Part shown: piece by piece, positions 1 through 8,317 of the stretch | Numbering within the stretch: position 1 is the stretch's first letter | Layout: every line of letters starts with the position of its first letter | Assembly (NCBI GenBank): GCA_964456525.1 | Contig: CAYWAP010000001.1 | Span: forward strand, 45,896-109,895 | Length of the DNA: 64,000 nucleotides | Source: Onthomonas sp964456525 | Lineage (GTDB): Bacteria > Bacillota > Clostridia > Oscillospirales > Oscillospiraceae | Direction of reading: 5' to 3' | The notes under the pieces: generated by a model | The model's database searches: none | Told to the model about the DNA's origin: nothing | The model's input: only the letters and a program-made list of their open reading frames with translations | Program-made: the position numbers and the translations under genes

Positions 1-2
1 AT

Positions 3-1034
3 TTCCGCGACGCCCCCGCTCGCGTGCAAGAGTGTGCGCGGCTGGCGGAAGAAACCCTCTCCCAGGGTTACGAGGACGCCTATGAAACGGCTTGCGCCCT
101 TCGCAAAAATGCCAAAACCGAGCCGGAATACTTTAAAGCCGCCCGCGCCTTTGAACGCATCCGCGGTTATAAGGACGCGGAGGAACAGGCCGACGCCTGT
201 GAGCGCAAATTGCAGCACATCCACGCCCGAAAAATCCCTGTCGCCATCGCCGTTTTGGTGTTGGTGGCGGGCGTGGTTGTGGGGTGCGTGATGGGCGCCC
301 GCTCGGACGCGTTTCGCTATCACCTGGGCAATCTCTTTTCCCTGGCGGGCATGGACTCCGTCAGCGCCACCCTTTACAGCGCCGCTCACGGCTATGCCGA
401 CGCGGACGAACAGCTGGAGAGGTGCTATTACCGGCAGGGGGTCAAGGCTCTGAACCGAAACGACTACGACTCTTCCCTGGCCCAGTTCGCCAAGCTGTCC
501 CAGCCCTACGAGGACAGCGATACGCTGCGCTATGAAGCCGAGCAACAGCTGTTGCAAAGCGCCCAGCCCGGTCAGGAAATCTACTTTGGAGACGCCAAAT
601 GGGCCGTCCTCGCCCGCGAGGATGACCGGGTACTGCTTCTGGCCTCCTCTCCCTTGAGCACGTCGGAGGCAGAGTACTGTTTTGACCCCGAATGCGACGC
701 CACGGACTGGACGCAGAGCTGGCTTTCCGATTATTTAAACGACGTTTACGTCTTCACGGCTTTCAACGATCTGGAACGGGAAGCCATTGACTGCACGTAT
801 ATCGAGGGGGATTACCTGTTTTTGCTCAGCATTGATGAGTATTTGCAATACTCTGACATCATCACAGATGACGATTTTATCAGCAAAACCGACTGGTGGC
901 TGCGCGACATGGGCAGTGTGGAGGGCACTGCGGCCTGCGTGACCTGGAACGCCAAGGTAAACCGTGCGGGCTGCTCGATGGACAGCACGGTGATCCGCGT
1001 GCGCCCGGCGCTTTGGGTCAACGTCACCAATTGA
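3..1034 (+). CDS. DUF6273-type membrane protein, 5' end outside window
   Basis: The frame is open to the left edge, and the residues before the first possible start (GTG at 24) already form a repeat unit (FRDAPARVQECA) matching later ones (GYKDAEEQADAC, GYADADEQLERC, PYEDSDTLRYEA). The gene therefore very probably begins outside the window. Counted from the GTG, a single membrane segment spans residues 71-91. The C-terminal half from about residue 186 (FGDAKWAVL, then LSDYLNDVYVFTAF, ending RVRPALWV) has the layout of DUF6273, a domain of unknown function common in gut Clostridia. The repeats with a Y-x-DA core look like short helical TPR-like units on both sides of the membrane. Function unknown. 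The gene is convergent with spoIVA across a shared hairpin. Confidence 0.7.
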   Translation, partial: FRDAPARVQECARLAEETLSQGYEDAYETACALRKNAKTEPEYFKAARAFERIRGYKDAEEQADACERKLQHIHARKIPVAIAVLVLVAGVVVGCVMGARSDAFRYHLGNLFSLAGMDSVSATLYSAAHGYADADEQLERCYYRQGVKALNRNDYDSSLAQFAKLSQPYEDSDTLRYEAEQQLLQSAQPGQEIYFGDAKWAVLAREDDRVLLLASSPLSTSEAEYCFDPECDATDWTQSWLSDYLNDVYVFTAFNDLEREAIDCTYIEGDYLFLLSIDEYLQYSDIITDDDFISKTDWWLRDMGSVEGTAACVTWNAKVNRAGCSMDSTVIRVRPALWVNVTN

Positions 1035-1050
1035 AAAGCGAGACAACACA

Positions 1051-1085
1051 AGGCTCCTGGATGGCAAACCATCCAGGAGCCTTTG
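1051..1085. terminator. Bidirectional hairpin between convergent genes
   Basis: A perfect 14-bp stem (1051-1064 with 1069-1082) has a four-base loop and lies between the stop of the plus-strand gene (1034) and the stop of spoIVA (1089). T-richness is modest on both sides (TTGATTT on plus, TTGTGTTG on minus), so it may serve both transcripts. Confidence 0.75.
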
Positions 1086-1088
1086 ATT

Positions 1089-2567
1089 TCACAATATGAT
1101 GCAGATCAAACCGCCGCTGCCCTCGTTGATGATCCGCTCCAGCGTCTCCCGCAGTTTGATGCGGGCGTCCTCAGGCATGCGCATCAACTTGCTTTGAAGA
1201 TCTTCGTTTACCAGTTCATGGAACGATTTGCCAAAGATGTTGGATTCCCAGATCTTTTTGGTGTCCCCCTCAAATTCTTGCAGCAGGTAGTTAATCATCT
1301 CCTCCGACTGCTTCTCACTGCCGACAATGGGGGAAATGACCGTCTCAATATCCGCCCGCAGCATGTGGATGGACGGCGCGCTGGCTTTCAGCTTCACGCC
1401 GTAACGGCCCCCCTGCTTGACGATCTCCGGCTCTTCCAGTTTCAGCTCCTCAATGGACGGGATGACAATGCCATAGCCCTCTTCCCGGACGTCTTTCAGC
1501 GCGGCGGCGATTTTGTCATACTCCCCCTTGACCCCGGCCAGCTCGGTGAGCAGGCTGAGCAGATCGCCGTCATCCTTTACGCTGATGCCGGACTGCTCGC
1601 TGAGGGTCTGGTAAAACAGCCGCCGGGGAATGTCCAGCGTCGCCTGGGCAGTGCCGGTGCCAAGGTTGACCGAGGTCAAATTGGCGCAGCTGATGGAGGA
1701 GCACTCCCCCATCGCCTGAATCACCCCATCCAGATCGGCAATGCGGCGGACCGAGGCGCTGCTCTCCCGGATGACCTGATAGAGCTCCCCTTTCATGCCG
1801 TGGTCATAGGGCAGGGCGTCCACCCAGCTGGGGAGGAACAGATCCAGCTCCGTGAGGGGGAACTCGTACAAAACGGCCCGGAGAATGTCGCTGACGTTCT
1901 CCTCGCTCAGCGTCAGGCAGTTCACGGCCAGGCAGGAGACATGATACCGTTTCTCGATGTCTATCCGAATGGCCTGTGCCCGCTCGGACTGGGGGGACTC
2001 GGAGTTCAACAGGACGAGAAAGGGCTTTCCCAACTCCTGCAGCTCCCGGATGGCCCGTTCCTCCGCCTCCAGGTAGTCCTCCCGGGGAATTTCCGTGATG
2101 GAGCCGTCTGTGGTGATGACGATCCCGATGGTGGAGTGTTCCGAAATCACCTTGCGCGTGCCAATTTCCGCCGCCTCGGTCATGGGAATCTCATAGTCAA
2201 ACCATGGCGTGGTCACCATGCGCGGGGCGTCCTCTTCCATGGAGCCCACCGCGCCGTTGACCAGATATCCCACGCTGTCAATCAGCCGCACGGAAAACGC
2301 CGCGCCGCCCTCCAGCCGGATCTCCGCCGCCTCTTCCGGGACGAATTTCGGCTCGGCGGTCATAATCGTCCTGCCGGAGCCGCTCTGGGGCAGCTCGTCC
2401 CTGGCCCGTTCCTTGCGGTAAACGTTGTCGATGTTGGGAATGACCAGCGTCTCCATAAAACGCTTGATGAAGGTGGACTTCCCCGTGCGCACCGGGCCAA
2501 CCACCCCGATGTAAATGTCCCCGTCTGTCCGGCGGGCGATATCCTCATAAATTGCATCCTTTTCCAT
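1089..2567 (-). CDS. spoIVA: Stage IV sporulation protein A
   Basis: Cytoskeletal ATPase that polymerises on the outer forespore membrane to form the basement layer of the spore coat. The 492-residue length is that of the family. The N-terminus carries a Walker A motif (GPVRTGKST, residues 24-32) followed by the family segment around NVYRKERARDELPQSGSG, and the long C-terminal part typical of SpoIVA is present. It lies 14 bases downstream of sipL, with spoVM further upstream, so anchor, adaptor and polymer are encoded together. The SpoVM peptide recruits SpoIVA in Bacillus, and SipL binds it in Clostridioides. The probable sigma-E promoter upstream of sipL would serve both genes. Confidence 0.95.
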   Translation of the reverse strand: MEKDAIYEDIARRTDGDIYIGVVGPVRTGKSTFIKRFMETLVIPNIDNVYRKERARDELPQSGSGRTIMTAEPKFVPEEAAEIRLEGGAAFSVRLIDSVGYLVNGAVGSMEEDAPRMVTTPWFDYEIPMTEAAEIGTRKVISEHSTIGIVITTDGSITEIPREDYLEAEERAIRELQELGKPFLVLLNSESPQSERAQAIRIDIEKRYHVSCLAVNCLTLSEENVSDILRAVLYEFPLTELDLFLPSWVDALPYDHGMKGELYQVIRESSASVRRIADLDGVIQAMGECSSISCANLTSVNLGTGTAQATLDIPRRLFYQTLSEQSGISVKDDGDLLSLLTELAGVKGEYDKIAAALKDVREEGYGIVIPSIEELKLEEPEIVKQGGRYGVKLKASAPSIHMLRADIETVISPIVGSEKQSEEMINYLLQEFEGDTKKIWESNIFGKSFHELVNEDLQSKLMRMPEDARIKLRETLERIINEGSGGLICIIL

Positions 2568-2581
2568 GGGGCTTTGCCTCC

Positions 2582-4105
2582 TTACCGTTTTCGGGGAATC
2601 AACAGCATCCTGCCGCTGACTGCCTCACCGTCTTGCAGTTCATTTGCCCGTTCAATTTCCGCGCTGGTGGTACAGTACGCCTTGGCGATGTCCCACAGCG
2701 TCTCTCCCTCGTGGAGTTGCCGCAGCACAATGGAGGGCCTGCCGGTGTAGTCGATCTCGCCCTCGCCGTCTGTCTGCAATCCGGACAGCCCCTGCACCGT
2801 CTCCCGGGCGGTGAGCATAATCTGAAAGAGGATATCCGAGCGGATTTCCAGCCCCCCTGCCGTGATAATGGCAGTGGTTTCGTCCCCCAGAAACGTCACA
2901 TTCACATCGCAGTTCCGGTCCGCATCCATCTCCAGCGAGAGGGGGAAGGTCTGGGCGATGGCCATGGATTCCCCGTTTGCATCCTCGCAGACGATGGACA
3001 CCCGCACCTCACCGCCGATCTCCAGCCGGTTCTCCCGATGAGAAATCCGAAGCTGCCCGGGCAGCAGGGAGACGCTCAACACCTCTCTGGCCTCTGCGGG
3101 GGCGTCCATTAGCTCCCGCAGGCTGTAGCGGCTCTCGGCATTGGACAGCAGCCGGGGAATCCGGTAGCTGTTAAACTCCGGCGCGGCGACGCATCGGACG
3201 CTGTAAGCATCGGAAACCATGGAAAGGGTCCGCGTCTCCCACAAAACCGCCTGGGCCAGTACGTCCAGCTCCAGGGACAGGTGCCGGCCTTCGCTGTCAT
3301 CCAGCAGGATTTCACAGCTTTGCAGGGACAACATCAGCTGGTAAGCCGTCTCCTCCCCCGTCTCGCCCTCGTCGATCATCTGGGAGAAGGGCAGTTCAAA
3401 GCCGGCGGACAAGATGGTATCTTCCGTGCTGCGATAGAGCAGCTGAACGGTGACATTCCCCTTGAAAATCAGCTTGTTGCCGATGATTTTCTCCTCCATA
3501 GAGCGAATGCTCAGGTTGCTGCGCAGGATGGTCTCCACCGGCGGTTTGCTGCCGGGAAGGCTCAGCGTGTCCGAAAAATGGAAAGGGCGCTCCGTCACCT
3601 GCCGGGCAAAGCTGCCGGAAACGTCGCTCAGCCGCTGCTGGACGCCCTGTTCCTCCCGGTTGGGGATGTCGCAGCACCAGGACAGAGATTGCCTGCCGTA
3701 CACGGTCAGGTCGGCGACAATTTCGGCCCGAATCAGCACCTTTCGGGGATTCAGAACCCTTGTCTCGGCCAGGGCCAGACGGACGGCCGCAGTGCAGCCG
3801 GAATTGGCGGTGATGGCCTCTGCGTCGGCGGAAACCTGAAAGGGCAGCTCCGCCGTCATGGGCTGCAAAGCGCCGCCGTCCTCCGGGCGATAGAGAATGC
3901 CGCAGCGGACGGTGCCGGTGACGCTGACGCATCCTGTAGAGGTTTCTTTCCGGCCAAGCAGCACCGTTCCGCAGGTGTCCAGCACGGCAAGAATGTCCGG
4001 AAGCGCGTCCGGGACGATCATCTCCATTGTCTCCTCCCGGACGAGGGTGGTGTTCAGGATCGGTTCAAAGTGGAGCAGCTCCTGCTGCTGTAATTCCAGT
4101 TCCAA
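2582..4105 (-). CDS. sipL: SipL-like DUF3794/LysM spore coat protein
   Basis: A 507-residue protein with repeated beta-rich DUF3794 modules and a C-terminal LysM domain in the last 45 residues (HEGETLWDIAKAYC). This is the architecture of SipL, the clostridial SpoIVA-interacting protein that replaces SpoVID of bacilli in attaching the coat to the forespore. It starts with TTG at 4105, seven bases after AAGGAGAG. The placement directly upstream of spoIVA fits a physical partnership. Assignment to SipL rests on architecture and neighbours; other DUF3794-LysM proteins exist. Confidence 0.85.
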   Translation of the reverse strand: MELELQQQELLHFEPILNTTLVREETMEMIVPDALPDILAVLDTCGTVLLGRKETSTGCVSVTGTVRCGILYRPEDGGALQPMTAELPFQVSADAEAITANSGCTAAVRLALAETRVLNPRKVLIRAEIVADLTVYGRQSLSWCCDIPNREEQGVQQRLSDVSGSFARQVTERPFHFSDTLSLPGSKPPVETILRSNLSIRSMEEKIIGNKLIFKGNVTVQLLYRSTEDTILSAGFELPFSQMIDEGETGEETAYQLMLSLQSCEILLDDSEGRHLSLELDVLAQAVLWETRTLSMVSDAYSVRCVAAPEFNSYRIPRLLSNAESRYSLRELMDAPAEAREVLSVSLLPGQLRISHRENRLEIGGEVRVSIVCEDANGESMAIAQTFPLSLEMDADRNCDVNVTFLGDETTAIITAGGLEIRSDILFQIMLTARETVQGLSGLQTDGEGEIDYTGRPSIVLRQLHEGETLWDIAKAYCTTSAEIERANELQDGEAVSGRMLLIPRKR

Positions 4106-4157
4106 GCGTCTTCTCTCCTTTTTGCCCAGCGGCGCCGCCGGGCGGTCTTCTGTGACA

Positions 4158-4186
4158 AGGATATGAGGACAGAGCGGCGGTTATGA
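4158..4186 (-). promoter_or_regulatory. Candidate sigma-E promoter of sipL-spoIVA
   Basis: On the minus strand TCATAAC and CATATCCT are separated by 14 bases, close to the sigma-E pattern (KMATATT, 14 bases, CATACAMT). It lies about 55 bases upstream of the sipL start. Known spoIVA genes belong to the sigma-E regulon, which agrees, but the -35 half matches only partly. Confidence 0.45.
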
Positions 4187-4202
4187 CTGAAAATCAGCCT
4201 GC

Positions 4203-4274
4203 TTATTTGATATGAAAGACAGTTCGCAGCAAACCGGCCAAAAACTTCGGCGCCCGCACAATGACGATTTTCAA
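4203..4274 (-). CDS. spoVM: SpoVM, amphipathic spore-coat anchor peptide
   Basis: A 23-residue ORF starting with TTG, six bases after AAAGGGGGCG. The peptide begins MKIVIVRAPKFLAGLLR. Bacillus SpoVM begins MKFYTIKLPKFLGGIVR, so M1, K2, P9, K10, F11, L12, G14 and R17 agree, including the proline that shapes the membrane-bound helix. SpoVM senses the convex curvature of the forespore and anchors SpoIVA there. Its place between thiN and the sipL-spoIVA pair matches Bacillus, where spoVM directly follows thiN. The C-terminus (ending VFHIK) is three residues shorter than in Bacillus. Confidence 0.9.
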   Translation of the reverse strand: MKIVIVRAPKFLAGLLRTVFHIK

Positions 4275-4388
4275 CGCTTTCGCCCCCTTTCTGCCGGCGA
4301 TACCCGGAACGGTGAAGCTCCTATGAAAACTCTCCTTCCCTCCTGACAAGCCACCCAACGATGGGGCCGGGTGAAGCGGCAATGCCTC

Positions 4389-4420
4389 AGCCCCTGTTGA
4401 CAGGTTTCAAACAGGGCCTA
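4389..4420 (-). repeat. Stop-codon-anchored palindromic repeat, short copy 1
   Basis: On the minus strand it opens with TAGGCCCTGTTTGAAAC, where TAG is the stop of the 50-residue membrane gene, and closes with CAACAGGGGCT. The two ends pair as a short imperfect hairpin without a T run. The same ends recur at 15575, 34227, 42875, 46135 and 61070. Confidence 0.75.
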
Positions 4421-4570
4421 ATAATTCCGAAGCATCATGAACCCGAGGACGATCATCGCCACACTGGAGACAAAGATAATCACCCCCACTGGCAACACCT
4501 GTGCCAAAAGGATTCCAACTCCCAGAAAGATCAGGCACAAGCCGCTGTTCCGACAGCGAAAACCGCGCAA
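4418..4570 (-). CDS. Small membrane protein, 50 residues
   Basis: Starts with TTG at 4570, eight bases after AAGGGAGG (4579-4586). The product begins MRGFRCRNSG and continues with two short hydrophobic stretches (LCLIFLGVGILLAQVL and VGVIIFVSSVAMIVLGFMML), so it is probably a two-helix hairpin in the membrane. I do not recognise the family. Two points support it as a gene: the good ribosome site, and its TAG stop being the first bases of the repeat element, exactly as at the ends of rpoZ, scpA, yraN and the gene at 60749. One point weakens it: its ribosome site lies inside a terminator-like hairpin. A sporulation role is possible from position only. Confidence 0.6.
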   Translation of the reverse strand: MRGFRCRNSGLCLIFLGVGILLAQVLPVGVIIFVSSVAMIVLGFMMLRNY

Positions 4571-4635
4571 AAAGACCGCCTCCCTTCGGCTGAATGGCTT
4601 TCATGCCTGATTCAGTGTATGAAGGAAGGCGGTCT
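4569..4635 (-). terminator. Terminator-like hairpin after thiN covering the next ribosome site
   Basis: On the minus strand the arms 4621-4635 and 4573-4587 pair over 15 bases with one mismatch, enclose nested stems (TGAAT/ATTCA, GGC/GCC), and are followed by five Ts. This should end the thiN transcript. The 3' arm contains the AAGGGAGG ribosome site of the 50-residue gene, and the last T is part of its TTG start. Confidence 0.75.
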
Positions 4636-4671
4636 GTTGTTCTTCTTTGCGGAGAAAATTTTTTAACGCGC

Positions 4672-5319
4672 TCACCTCAGCCGCTCGCTGCGAACCATCA
4701 GCAGCGCGCCGGAGCCAACCGTGATCTCCGCGGTCTCCCCGGGCAAAATGGCATTGCTGACGCTCAGCGACTCCCCGCGCCTCAATTGGGCCTCCGTCAG
4801 CGGGTATTGAACCCCCCGGAGGGTGACGCCGGTGACCGTCCGATCCAGGGGGATCAGACCCAGATAGCGGCAGGGCGGATCGTTTTTGACCCGGTGGCGC
4901 CCGGGGGCCAAATAGGAGATTTCGTTGACCTCGTCGATCAGGAGGGCGCTGGCCCCTGCCCCGGCAATCTGCTCCAGCAGGAGGCAATTGGCCAGATGAT
5001 GGTCCATTCTGCCGCCGGTGGCGCCGCAGAGCAGCAGCCGCTCATACCCCTGAGAGAGGGCGTAGTGGACAGCGGCTTCCAAATCCGTGACGTCCTTCTC
5101 TTCCGGCAGCACCAGAGCGGGGAGCCCTTCCGGCGAACCGCCGGAATCTCCATCCCCAATGTACCAGTCCGGCTGCAGGCCCATCGCCTCTGCGGTTCTC
5201 CGGCCTCCGTCTGCACACAGCACCGTGTCCCCGGCAGTGATGTAGTCCTGCAAAAAGCCCCCGTCCTGTATCGGAGCTGAGCCAAAGATCACGGCTGTTT
5301 TCGCTTGTCCTCTTTCCAT
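4672..5319 (-). CDS. thiN: Thiamine pyrophosphokinase
   Basis: Transfers pyrophosphate from ATP to thiamine to give thiamine diphosphate. The 215-residue protein has the N-terminal Rossmann-like motifs ADGG (36-39) and GDGDS (55-59), KDVTD (75-79) and GATGGRMDH (99-107), then the C-terminal beta-sandwich that binds thiamine. It overlaps the end of rsgA by 31 bases and is the last gene of the long operon from yicC. In Bacillus rpe lies between rsgA and thiN; here the two are directly adjacent. Confidence 0.93.
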   Translation of the reverse strand: MERGQAKTAVIFGSAPIQDGGFLQDYITAGDTVLCADGGRRTAEAMGLQPDWYIGDGDSGGSPEGLPALVLPEEKDVTDLEAAVHYALSQGYERLLLCGATGGRMDHHLANCLLLEQIAGAGASALLIDEVNEISYLAPGRHRVKNDPPCRYLGLIPLDRTVTGVTLRGVQYPLTEAQLRRGESLSVSNAILPGETAEITVGSGALLMVRSERLR

Positions 5320-6182
5320 GACTTATGTTCCTTTGCCGCGTTGTAAAGGCGAATGTAACTTTCATGCCGGGAGGGGACAATTTCTCCCCCTTTCAAAGCC
5401 TGCAACACTGTACAGCCCTTTTCCTTTACATGAGAACAGTTTGCATACCGGCAGCCGGTCAGATAGGGGCGAAAGTCCCGGAACCCGTTGGCCAGGCCCG
5501 CCTGATCCCAAAGCTCAGGACAGTCCGTGTCAAAGGAGGAAAATCCCGGCGTATCGGCCACAATCGCCCCGCAGGAGAGGCGAAACAGCTCCACATGGCG
5601 GGTTGTATGGCGGCCGCGCCCCAGTTTTTTGCTGACCTCCCCCGTGGGAATTTGCATGTTGGGGTCCAGTGCATTTAAAATGCTGGACTTCCCCACGCCG
5701 GAATTCCCTGTAAAGACATTTACCTTGTCTGCTATGATTCCGGCCAGCTCGCCCAAACCTTCACCGGTCTGGGCGCTGACTTTCAATGTGCGAAAGCCGG
5801 CTTTCTGATAGGTGCCGTACAGGGTATTGCCCGGGACGAGATCACACTTATTGATCACAATCACCGGTTCACAGCCCTTCAGCTCTGCCAGCGTGGCGAT
5901 GCGGTCCACCAGAAACGGGTCCGTCACCGGAATCGCCTCGGAGATGATAATGACCATCTGATCCATGTTGGCCACGGCGGGACGCACAAAGGCGTTCTTC
6001 CGCTCCAGCACTTTGTCCAGCCGTCCGGCTCCCGCCTCTGTGGGGGTGATCTCCACCCGGTCCCCTACCAGCGGATTTTCCATGGTGTGGCGAAATTTTC
6101 CCCTGGCACGGCAGCGAATCTCTTCGCCGCTGCAGTCCACGTCATAAAATCCGCTCAATGCTCGAATAATAATACCTGTCAT
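5289..6182 (-). CDS. rsgA: Ribosome small-subunit-dependent GTPase A
   Basis: Circularly permuted GTPase that checks late 30S subunit assembly. The permuted order is visible: NKCD (111-114) comes before the P-loop GNSGVGKS (159-166) and DTPG (210-213). An N-terminal OB-fold region and a C-terminal zinc site (C244, C249, H251, C257) complete the family layout at 297 residues. The start overlaps the prkC stop by four bases, so translation is probably coupled. In Bacillus this gene product (CpgA) is a substrate of the kinase encoded next door. Confidence 0.95.
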   Translation of the reverse strand: MTGIIIRALSGFYDVDCSGEEIRCRARGKFRHTMENPLVGDRVEITPTEAGAGRLDKVLERKNAFVRPAVANMDQMVIIISEAIPVTDPFLVDRIATLAELKGCEPVIVINKCDLVPGNTLYGTYQKAGFRTLKVSAQTGEGLGELAGIIADKVNVFTGNSGVGKSSILNALDPNMQIPTGEVSKKLGRGRHTTRHVELFRLSCGAIVADTPGFSSFDTDCPELWDQAGLANGFRDFRPYLTGCRYANCSHVKEKGCTVLQALKGGEIVPSRHESYIRLYNAAKEHKSWKEDKRKQP

Positions 6183-8299
6183 TCCATCGTAAAGTCCTTA
6201 TAATCCTCGCCGTCTACTGTCACCTGGATGGATTCTATGGTGCCGCTGTAGTTCACCCGGACCACCGATTCATCCACGCCAACGGTCTTTGTAAAGTAAT
6301 TTTGGCCGTTGACAACCACCACGATCACCGACTCCTCCGTCCGGTTATCCGGCATGTTGATGAGAATGGTATAGGTCACATCTTCCTCTTCGTCATCGCC
6401 GTCATCCGTATTCTTGTCATCGTCGCCGCTGTCGTGATCATCATCGTCATCATCATTGTTGTCGTTCGTTCCGCTGTTCGAGCCTGTCCCGGTTGCAGGG
6501 CCGCTGCTGATCTGCAAGTCCACTGTGGTGCCAGCCGTCACCGTTTCACCGCTCTTGACGCTTTGCGCCACAACGGTGCCAGCCGTCTCATCGCTCTCCA
6601 CCTGGACGACGTTCCCCACGGTCAATCCCATTTCCTCAATGGTGCTCTCGGCCTTGGACTGGGTCATGCCGATCAGGGAGACCATGGTGACCGTCACCTC
6701 TTTGGGGCCTATGCTGTAGGTCAGGGTGACCTTATCGCCCTCCTCCAGCACAGTCCCGGCGACAGGATCTGTGGAAATGATATTCCCCTCTGCCACATCG
6801 TCGTCATACTGGGCGACATATTTGACGACGACGCGATATTCCGAACTCAGCGTCTCCGCCCAGGTCTCATAATTTTCGCCGATGATATTGGGCATATACA
6901 TCGTCTCGCTCTCCTCGGCGGACGCGCTGTTCAGAACGACGGTAATCTCCGTCTCCTCTTCCTTGGTGGTGGTGCCTGCGTCCGGATCTTGGAGGATGAT
7001 TTCCCCCTCCTCATACTCCTCATTGTAAGCGGTTTCATCGCTGACAACGATGGTAAAGTGCCCGGACAGATCGCTGTCGTTCAGGATCATCTCCTGGGCC
7101 TCCGCCTGGGTCATGCCGATCAGATCCGGCACGGTATAAATCGTACCCGTCTCGAACAAATCAGAGAAGAAGGGCCACAACATCCGGAAAATCAGCGCGA
7201 CGACCAGCAGAATGGCCGCCACCACGCCGCCAACCAGCAGCGCGGTGCGTTTGCCAGTTCCCTTCTCTTCCTCGTCCTCCTCGGAATCCGTCTCTTCCCC
7301 TTCAGCACCCTCTTCAGTCGTCTCTGAGGCGACGTCTGTGCTGGGAACAGCCCTGGTTGGCTCCGCCCCTTCCTCCGAGACCTCCAGCGCCGTCTCGGTT
7401 CGGAGCCCCGTGGGCACCAAACTCAGACCTGACATTTTCCAGGGATCTTCGTAGGGGAACACAATGGCGGGGTTCTTCCGAAACTCCTCCAGATCGGCCA
7501 GCATCGCGTCTGCATCGGCGTAGCGCAGATCCCGGTCGGGCGCCATGGCCTTCATGATGATCTGTTCCATACCGGCCGGAATCTCCGGATTTTGCTCTCT
7601 GGGCGCCAACGGGATACAGTTGATGTGTTGCAGGGCAACGGCCACCGGGGAATCCCCCTCAAAGGGCAGGCGGCCTGTCAGCATCTCATAGAGGACGACA
7701 CCGGCGGAATAGAGATCGCTGCGCCCGTCAATCTCGCCGCCTTTGGCCTGCTCCGGCGAGATATAATGCACGCTGCCCAAGGACTCCTGGGTCATGGTGC
7801 GTTGGGAATCCATAATGCGGGCGATGCCAAAGTCCGCCACCTTGATGCTGCCGTCACGGAGCACCATAATATTCTGGGGCTTGATGTCCCGGTGGATAAT
7901 CCCTTTGCTGTGGGCATGCTTCAGCGCCTGGAGAATCTGATTCATAAAATGCAGACCCTCACGCCAGTTCAGGATTCCGCCCCGTTTGCTCATATACTGT
8001 TTCAGGGTAATGCCGTCAATCAGCTCCATCACGAAATATTCCACGCCCTCGGACTGGCTGACGTCATACACATTGACGATATTCGGATGGCTCATCATGC
8101 CAACCGCTTGGGATTCATTGTGGAAACGGCGGCGGATTTCATCGTCCTGTGCCAGTTCCGACTTCAAAATCTTGACCGCCACCATACGGTTCAAACGGTG
8201 ACACTTGGCCTTATAAACGACTGCCATGCCGCCTACTCCCAGAATATCCAGAATCTCATAGCGGTCATCCAGCATTTTTCCTATGTAGCGATCTTCCAT
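6179..8299 (-). CDS. prkC: PASTA-domain serine/threonine kinase
   Basis: Membrane kinase that senses cell-wall muropeptides. The N-terminal kinase has a glycine loop (GVGGMAVVYK, 21-30), K43, HRDIKPQN (136-143) and DFGIA (156-160). An acidic juxtamembrane stretch precedes one membrane helix (352-374), followed by three extracellular PASTA repeats (starting YTVPDLIGM, MYMPNIIGE and VTMVSLIGM). Beyond the PASTA repeats is an Asp-rich linker and a further beta-rich domain of about 60 residues at the C-terminus, which not all PrkC proteins have. It lies 18 bases downstream of its phosphatase and overlaps rsgA. Confidence 0.95.
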   Translation of the reverse strand: MEDRYIGKMLDDRYEILDILGVGGMAVVYKAKCHRLNRMVAVKILKSELAQDDEIRRRFHNESQAVGMMSHPNIVNVYDVSQSEGVEYFVMELIDGITLKQYMSKRGGILNWREGLHFMNQILQALKHAHSKGIIHRDIKPQNIMVLRDGSIKVADFGIARIMDSQRTMTQESLGSVHYISPEQAKGGEIDGRSDLYSAGVVLYEMLTGRLPFEGDSPVAVALQHINCIPLAPREQNPEIPAGMEQIIMKAMAPDRDLRYADADAMLADLEEFRKNPAIVFPYEDPWKMSGLSLVPTGLRTETALEVSEEGAEPTRAVPSTDVASETTEEGAEGEETDSEEDEEEKGTGKRTALLVGGVVAAILLVVALIFRMLWPFFSDLFETGTIYTVPDLIGMTQAEAQEMILNDSDLSGHFTIVVSDETAYNEEYEEGEIILQDPDAGTTTKEEETEITVVLNSASAEESETMYMPNIIGENYETWAETLSSEYRVVVKYVAQYDDDVAEGNIISTDPVAGTVLEEGDKVTLTYSIGPKEVTVTMVSLIGMTQSKAESTIEEMGLTVGNVVQVESDETAGTVVAQSVKSGETVTAGTTVDLQISSGPATGTGSNSGTNDNNDDDDDDHDSGDDDKNTDDGDDEEEDVTYTILINMPDNRTEESVIVVVVNGQNYFTKTVGVDESVVRVNYSGTIESIQVTVDGEDYKDFTME

Positions 8300-8317
8300 G
8301 GTAGGTTCTCCTCGATT

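Noticed and set aside
4636..4671. TPP riboswitch near thiN
   Set aside because: No CUGAGA or thi-box sequence was found upstream or downstream of thiN, which is expressed within a long operon.
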